Part shown: piece after piece, positions 60,636 through 64,000 of the stretch
Numbering within the stretch: position 1 is the first letter of the stretch
Layout of the letters: each line of letters begins with the position of its first letter
From: Alphaproteobacteria bacterium
GTDB lineage: Bacteria > Pseudomonadota > Alphaproteobacteria > Micropepsales > Micropepsaceae
Assembly (NCBI GenBank): GCA_019245415.1
Contig: JAFARO010000004.1
Coordinates: forward strand, 682,001 to 746,000
Direction of reading: 5' to 3'
Length of the DNA: 64,000 bases
Made by a program: the position numbers and the translations under genes
Notes under the pieces: model-generated
Database searches by the model: none
The model's input: the letters and a program-made list of their open reading frames with translations, nothing else
What the model was told of the DNA's origin: nothing

Positions 60636-62750
60636 ATGACGACCACCACCTGGGATCCGAATGCCCAAAGCGGCATAACCCTCTCCAACGGGAGCTTGAC
60701 AGCTACGGCTACCTCGAGCGGCGGCAAATCCGCACGCAGCACCACCTCTCGCACCGCGGGGAAGGCCTATGTCGAATTCACTTTGGGTCAGGTCGCACCG
60801 AGCAGCGGGACTCGTATCGGCATTGCGAACTCTCTTTGGGATTATAGCCAGAGTGCGCAGCTGGGACGCGAGGCAAATTCTTTCGATCAGGAGAGCGACG
60901 GTTCAATATACGTCGCCGGCGACAGTGCGGGCGAGGTCAATACGCTCTCTCCTGGCGATGTCGTCCAGCTTTGCGTGGATTTCGACGCCCAATTCTTCTG
61001 GCTGACCAAAAACAACACCGGAAATTGGAACGGAACCAACGCCGATCCCGTGTCAGGATCGGGAGGCATCGATTTCTCTACTATGGCGGGGTTCACATTC
61101 TATGTGGGCTATTGCAGCGCCACCACCGGTGACAGTGTTACCGCCAATTTCGGCGCGAGCGCCTTCACATATGCTGTTCCATCAGGCTTCTCGTCTTGGA
61201 ATTCGCAAACGACGCGGACCACATGGGATCCGAACGCCGAAAGCGGCCTAACCCTCTCCACCGGCAACCTGACCGCGACGGTCACTGCCTCTGCGACCGA
61301 CGGCATGTCGGCGCGCAGTCTTACTTCGTGGAACACGGGAAAAGCCTATATCGAATTCACAATGGGGCAGGTCGCGCCTAGCGGCGCAACCCGGATCGGT
61401 GTTGCAAATTCCTCTTGGAATTATACCCAGAGTGAAATGCTGGGGCGCGACGCCAATTCCTTCGATTACGGAAGCAACGGGTCCGTCTTCGTCGCCAATA
61501 CCAATGTGACGTCTTTCGGCAGCATCGCTGCCGGCGACATCGTCCAGCTTTGCGTGGACTTCGACGCCAAGCTGTTTTGGTTTGGCAAGAATAATACGCT
61601 CAACTGGAACGGCACAAATGCCCATCCTGCAGCGGGAACGGGCGGCATTAGTTTCTCAAGCATCACGGGGCCCTATTTCGTCGGCTATTGCAGCCCGACG
61701 GCGGGCGACAATGCGACGGCGAATTTCGGCGCCAGCGCCTTCGCCTACACTCCGCCATCCGGATTCGCGGCCTGGGGCGGCGGCCACGGCGGGGGGCTAA
61801 AGAGGCCGGCAGCGCTTGCCAACTATCCGACCTGGACGCACCGCAGGAACTGGAAGTTTGGTACGAACCAAGGAAACAACATCAAAACCTTTCGCAAACT
61901 TGCCGAGGCAGGCTGGATACACTCGAACAAGCCTCACTATAACAACCCAGTTGAAGTCCAGCTATTCAATACGGATATGCAGGACACCAATGCAAATGTT
62001 CAACCGCTTGCGAATTATTTCGACTTTCTTGCGATTTGGGCTGGCGCGCTCCCGATCGAAGCCCCGCCAAGTGATAACGTTACGTCGATGGAGATCATGC
62101 TGCCGCTCGACGCGGCGGTCCCCGGGCTGACAAGCGTCGCTTATATTCAGGGTACGTTCAAGTGTCCGAAAGTGAAGGGTGCATGGCCGGCATGGTGGAC
62201 AATCGGCCATAGTATTGGAGGCGCCCCAAACGCTACGACCTGGGGTCCGGAGATTGACGTCGTGGAAGTCGCAGGCAAAGGGCAAGTTTCTGATTTCAAC
62301 GCCACGCTGCATTGCATGTCTGACTCGAACGGTAATGAGTTGCCAAATTCTTGCTTCCGCAGCGACTCCCCTCCTTTGAATATTCCGCCCGCAGCGACAG
62401 ACAATGATGCGGCAACATACCATTTGAATTCATACAATCTCGGGACATTTGAAATCCAAGGTATCGATGCGTCGGTCGGGTTCCACACGTATGGCTGCCT
62501 GATCGAACCGGACCACACGATCTCGATCTGGATCGACGATCAGAAGATGGGACACTTCGATGCCACGCAATATTGCCACGACGACGGCACCCCGGTGGCT
62601 CTCAATCTGATGATCGATCTCGCGTTGGCCAATCAATTGGCGGGGGGCGACATCGACTCGAACGATTTTGGCAGCGCAAACAATACCGGCCCGACCAACA
62701 AGTTCCGTTTGAGCTTCAATGACATCCAGATTTGGGGGCCGCCGAGTTGA
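60636..62750 (+). CDS. Tandem-SPRY plus GH16-like glycosidase
   Basis: 704 residues from ATG 60636 (MTTTTWDPNAQSGITLS), with GGGGA nine bases upstream. Residues about 1-195 and 196-390 are two SPRY/B30.2-like domains, each starting TTWDPNA and ending with FGASAF..Y..PSGF..W. A Gly-rich linker leads to a third domain (about 410-700) with WGPEIDVVEVAGKGQ: the EIDVVE motif of GH16 glucanases/agarases, where both Glu are catalytic. There is no signal peptide, so it must leave the cell by another route or act inside. Combination suggests a surface or secreted glycan-binding hydrolase. Domain assignments by motif; activity untested. Confidence 0.75.
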   Translation: MTTTTWDPNAQSGITLSNGSLTATATSSGGKSARSTTSRTAGKAYVEFTLGQVAPSSGTRIGIANSLWDYSQSAQLGREANSFDQESDGSIYVAGDSAGEVNTLSPGDVVQLCVDFDAQFFWLTKNNTGNWNGTNADPVSGSGGIDFSTMAGFTFYVGYCSATTGDSVTANFGASAFTYAVPSGFSSWNSQTTRTTWDPNAESGLTLSTGNLTATVTASATDGMSARSLTSWNTGKAYIEFTMGQVAPSGATRIGVANSSWNYTQSEMLGRDANSFDYGSNGSVFVANTNVTSFGSIAAGDIVQLCVDFDAKLFWFGKNNTLNWNGTNAHPAAGTGGISFSSITGPYFVGYCSPTAGDNATANFGASAFAYTPPSGFAAWGGGHGGGLKRPAALANYPTWTHRRNWKFGTNQGNNIKTFRKLAEAGWIHSNKPHYNNPVEVQLFNTDMQDTNANVQPLANYFDFLAIWAGALPIEAPPSDNVTSMEIMLPLDAAVPGLTSVAYIQGTFKCPKVKGAWPAWWTIGHSIGGAPNATTWGPEIDVVEVAGKGQVSDFNATLHCMSDSNGNELPNSCFRSDSPPLNIPPAATDNDAATYHLNSYNLGTFEIQGIDASVGFHTYGCLIEPDHTISIWIDDQKMGHFDATQYCHDDGTPVALNLMIDLALANQLAGGDIDSNDFGSANNTGPTNKFRLSFNDIQIWGPPS

Positions 62751-62805
62751 ACGAATCTGTCTGGGTCAACGGCCTCGACAACCGGTGATACGTTGATGGA
62801 CTATC

Positions 62806-64000
62806 TCACTTCTTCAGCACAAAGACTGTGCCGCAACCGTGCTGGCAACTGGTATTGCCGCCCCGGGCTGCCAAGCCAATGAGCATACCCTTGGGCGCGA
62901 AAATCAGACCGGCATAGGGCGACGACCCGGAGTGCCGGTGCCTGCCGAAGGTATGAAGTACGGTTTCGGTGCCATCGGGCGCGAGCTTGAAGAGGATTCC
63001 GCAGCCATAAGAATAATTGCACGCTGGGCCATCGCCACCCCCAATCGTCGTCCCATAAAGGTTGCCGGCCCTGTCCTGGATGAGGCCGGCAAACGGGTAA
63101 TAACCGTCGATTCCTCCGACGAAAGCATGAAGCACTGTCAGCGTGCCGTTGGGCGCAAGCTTGAATGCGGTTCCGCCGCCGCCGGCCCCGCAATACGTCG
63201 TCGTGCCATAGAAATCGCCCGCTTTGTCCCGGATAAGGGTACCTTCGGGGGAAGAACCGTCCTTATCGCAGGCAAATCCATGAAGCACGGTTTCGGTGCC
63301 GTCGGGGGCGAGCTTGAAAACAGTTCCGCTGCCACCGGGACCGTCTTGGGTCGTCGTGCCATAAAAGTTGCCGGCGCCATCCCAAATCAGACGCCCTTGC
63401 GGATGTGAGCCGTCGCTTCCGCCGGTGAAAAAATGTAGCACGGTCTCGGTGCCGTTGGGTGCGAGCTCGAAAACGGTTCCGCAACAGGCGGACAAGTCAC
63501 ACCTTATGCCGCAATCGTATGTAGTGCCATAGATGTTGCCGGACATATCCCGGATCAGAGCGTTAGGATATTCGCCGTCGCTTTCGGGATCGAAGGAGTG
63601 AAGCACGGTCTCCGTGCCGTCGGGCGCGAGCTTGAAAACGGTGCCGCCTCCATATTTGCCGCCAGTCACGGTCGTGCCGTAGAGGTTGCCCGCTGTGTCC
63701 CGGATGACGCCTGACGTGGGATTTTCGCCGTCACTGAGACCTCGGAAGGCGTAGAGAACCGTTTCCGTGCCATCAGGCGCGAGCATGAAGACCGTTCCGC
63801 AGCCGTCGCCGGCGCAGCCAGAACCACCGCCTGCGTAGGTCGTGCCGTAGAGATTGCCCGCGGAGTCTGCGATCAGGCCGGTATCCGTGGAATAAAGACC
63901 GGGCCCGGCCCCGTCAGGTCCGCCGTTGAAAGCGTAAAGGACAGCGGCGCCGGCGTAAACGGTATCGAATGATGCCAGTGCGGCAAGCACGGCAACTGCG
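62806..64000 (-). CDS. GloVer-type tandem-repeat surface protein, 5' partial
   Basis: About 398 residues visible to the window edge, the start lying beyond base 64000; the last residues before the edge are a signal peptide (VLAALASFDTVYA-GA). It is built from seven to eight repeats of about 55 residues with the core GNLYGTT..GG...GTVFKLAPDGTETVLH.F, the 'choice-of-anchor tandem repeat GloVer' pattern. Several repeats carry extra Cys pairs (CAGDGCG, CCGTVFELAP). Likely a beta-propeller-like exported protein. Function unknown. Stop at 62806; convergent with the SPRY-GH16 gene. Confidence 0.8.
   Translation of the reverse strand, partial: AVAVLAALASFDTVYAGAAVLYAFNGGPDGAGPGLYSTDTGLIADSAGNLYGTTYAGGGSGCAGDGCGTVFMLAPDGTETVLYAFRGLSDGENPTSGVIRDTAGNLYGTTVTGGKYGGGTVFKLAPDGTETVLHSFDPESDGEYPNALIRDMSGNIYGTTYDCGIRCDLSACCGTVFELAPNGTETVLHFFTGGSDGSHPQGRLIWDGAGNFYGTTTQDGPGGSGTVFKLAPDGTETVLHGFACDKDGSSPEGTLIRDKAGDFYGTTTYCGAGGGGTAFKLAPNGTLTVLHAFVGGIDGYYPFAGLIQDRAGNLYGTTIGGGDGPACNYSYGCGILFKLAPDGTETVLHTFGRHRHSGSSPYAGLIFAPKGMLIGLAARGGNTSCQHGCGTVFVLKK

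Noticed and set aside
62806..63990. Regularly spaced repeats that could suggest a CRISPR array
   Set aside because: Repeats are about 165 bases, in frame, and translate to the GloVer protein motif with variable sequence; no constant 25-40-base repeat with unique spacers.

Overview
The window is one continuous stretch of high-GC chromosomal DNA from an alphaproteobacterium. The evidence is an hfaABD-type holdfast-anchor operon, a ROSE-like RNA thermometer in front of an hsp20 gene, a NifR3-type dihydrouridine synthase, a large TonB receptor, and several families of intergenic palindromes of the kind common in this class. A Caulobacterales-like or Rhizomicrobium/Micropepsaceae-like lineage fits, but the genus cannot be fixed from sequence alone. 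I found no rRNA, convincing tRNA, prophage, transposase or CRISPR array.

Layout. (1) 1-14.6 kb is a surface-polysaccharide region. It holds a GT4-half/GT9 fusion with a DUF6165 partner, a six-SLBB polysaccharide export protein, two further GT4 glycosyltransferases (one with transmembrane helices inside it), and the dehydrogenase and N-acetyltransferase of a WlbA/WlbB-type diacetamido-uronic-acid pathway. Two tandem secreted proteins with an HEFAE motif sit among them. (2) 14.7-22.3 kb is mainly housekeeping: HU-like protein, aldehyde dehydrogenase, tRNA-dihydrouridine synthase, dienelactone hydrolase, divergent efp/epmA, a 2OG oxygenase and an SDR. (3) 22.4-28.4 kb is a korC-korA-korB set for 2-oxoacid:ferredoxin oxidoreductase and its FAD/FeS partner. 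It is interrupted twice: by a GIY-YIG nuclease cassette bounded by inverted repeats, and by a repeat plus a sulfotransferase gene. (4) 28.5-35.4 kb has acyl-CoA/CoA-ester metabolism, a small cluster of lower-GC unknown genes, and an OPT transporter. (5) 35.6-38.0 kb is hfaABD. (6) 38.1-50.1 kb has a GSH-type isomerase, a TonB receptor, an aldo/keto reductase, an RND efflux pair and typA. (7) 50.1-56.4 kb has an amidinotransferase, an SDR, hisN, a serine hydrolase, a lipase, an SCP2 protein and small unknowns. (8) 56.4-59.4 kb is an hsp20 locus with a thermometer, two atypical genes and a decayed second hsp20 end. (9) 59.6-64 kb has an HSL-type esterase, a novel-looking SPRY-SPRY-GH16 protein and a GloVer-repeat protein cut by the window edge.

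The main unexplained signal is the repeats. At least four families of inverted repeats occupy intergenic gaps and in places encode protein ends. Two loci have a gene sitting between matching repeat arms: the GIY-YIG gene at 26.1-26.5 kb and a frameshifted small gene at 18.5-19.1 kb. This suggests a minimal, transposase-less mobile system, possibly driven by the GIY-YIG nuclease; that mechanism is inference.
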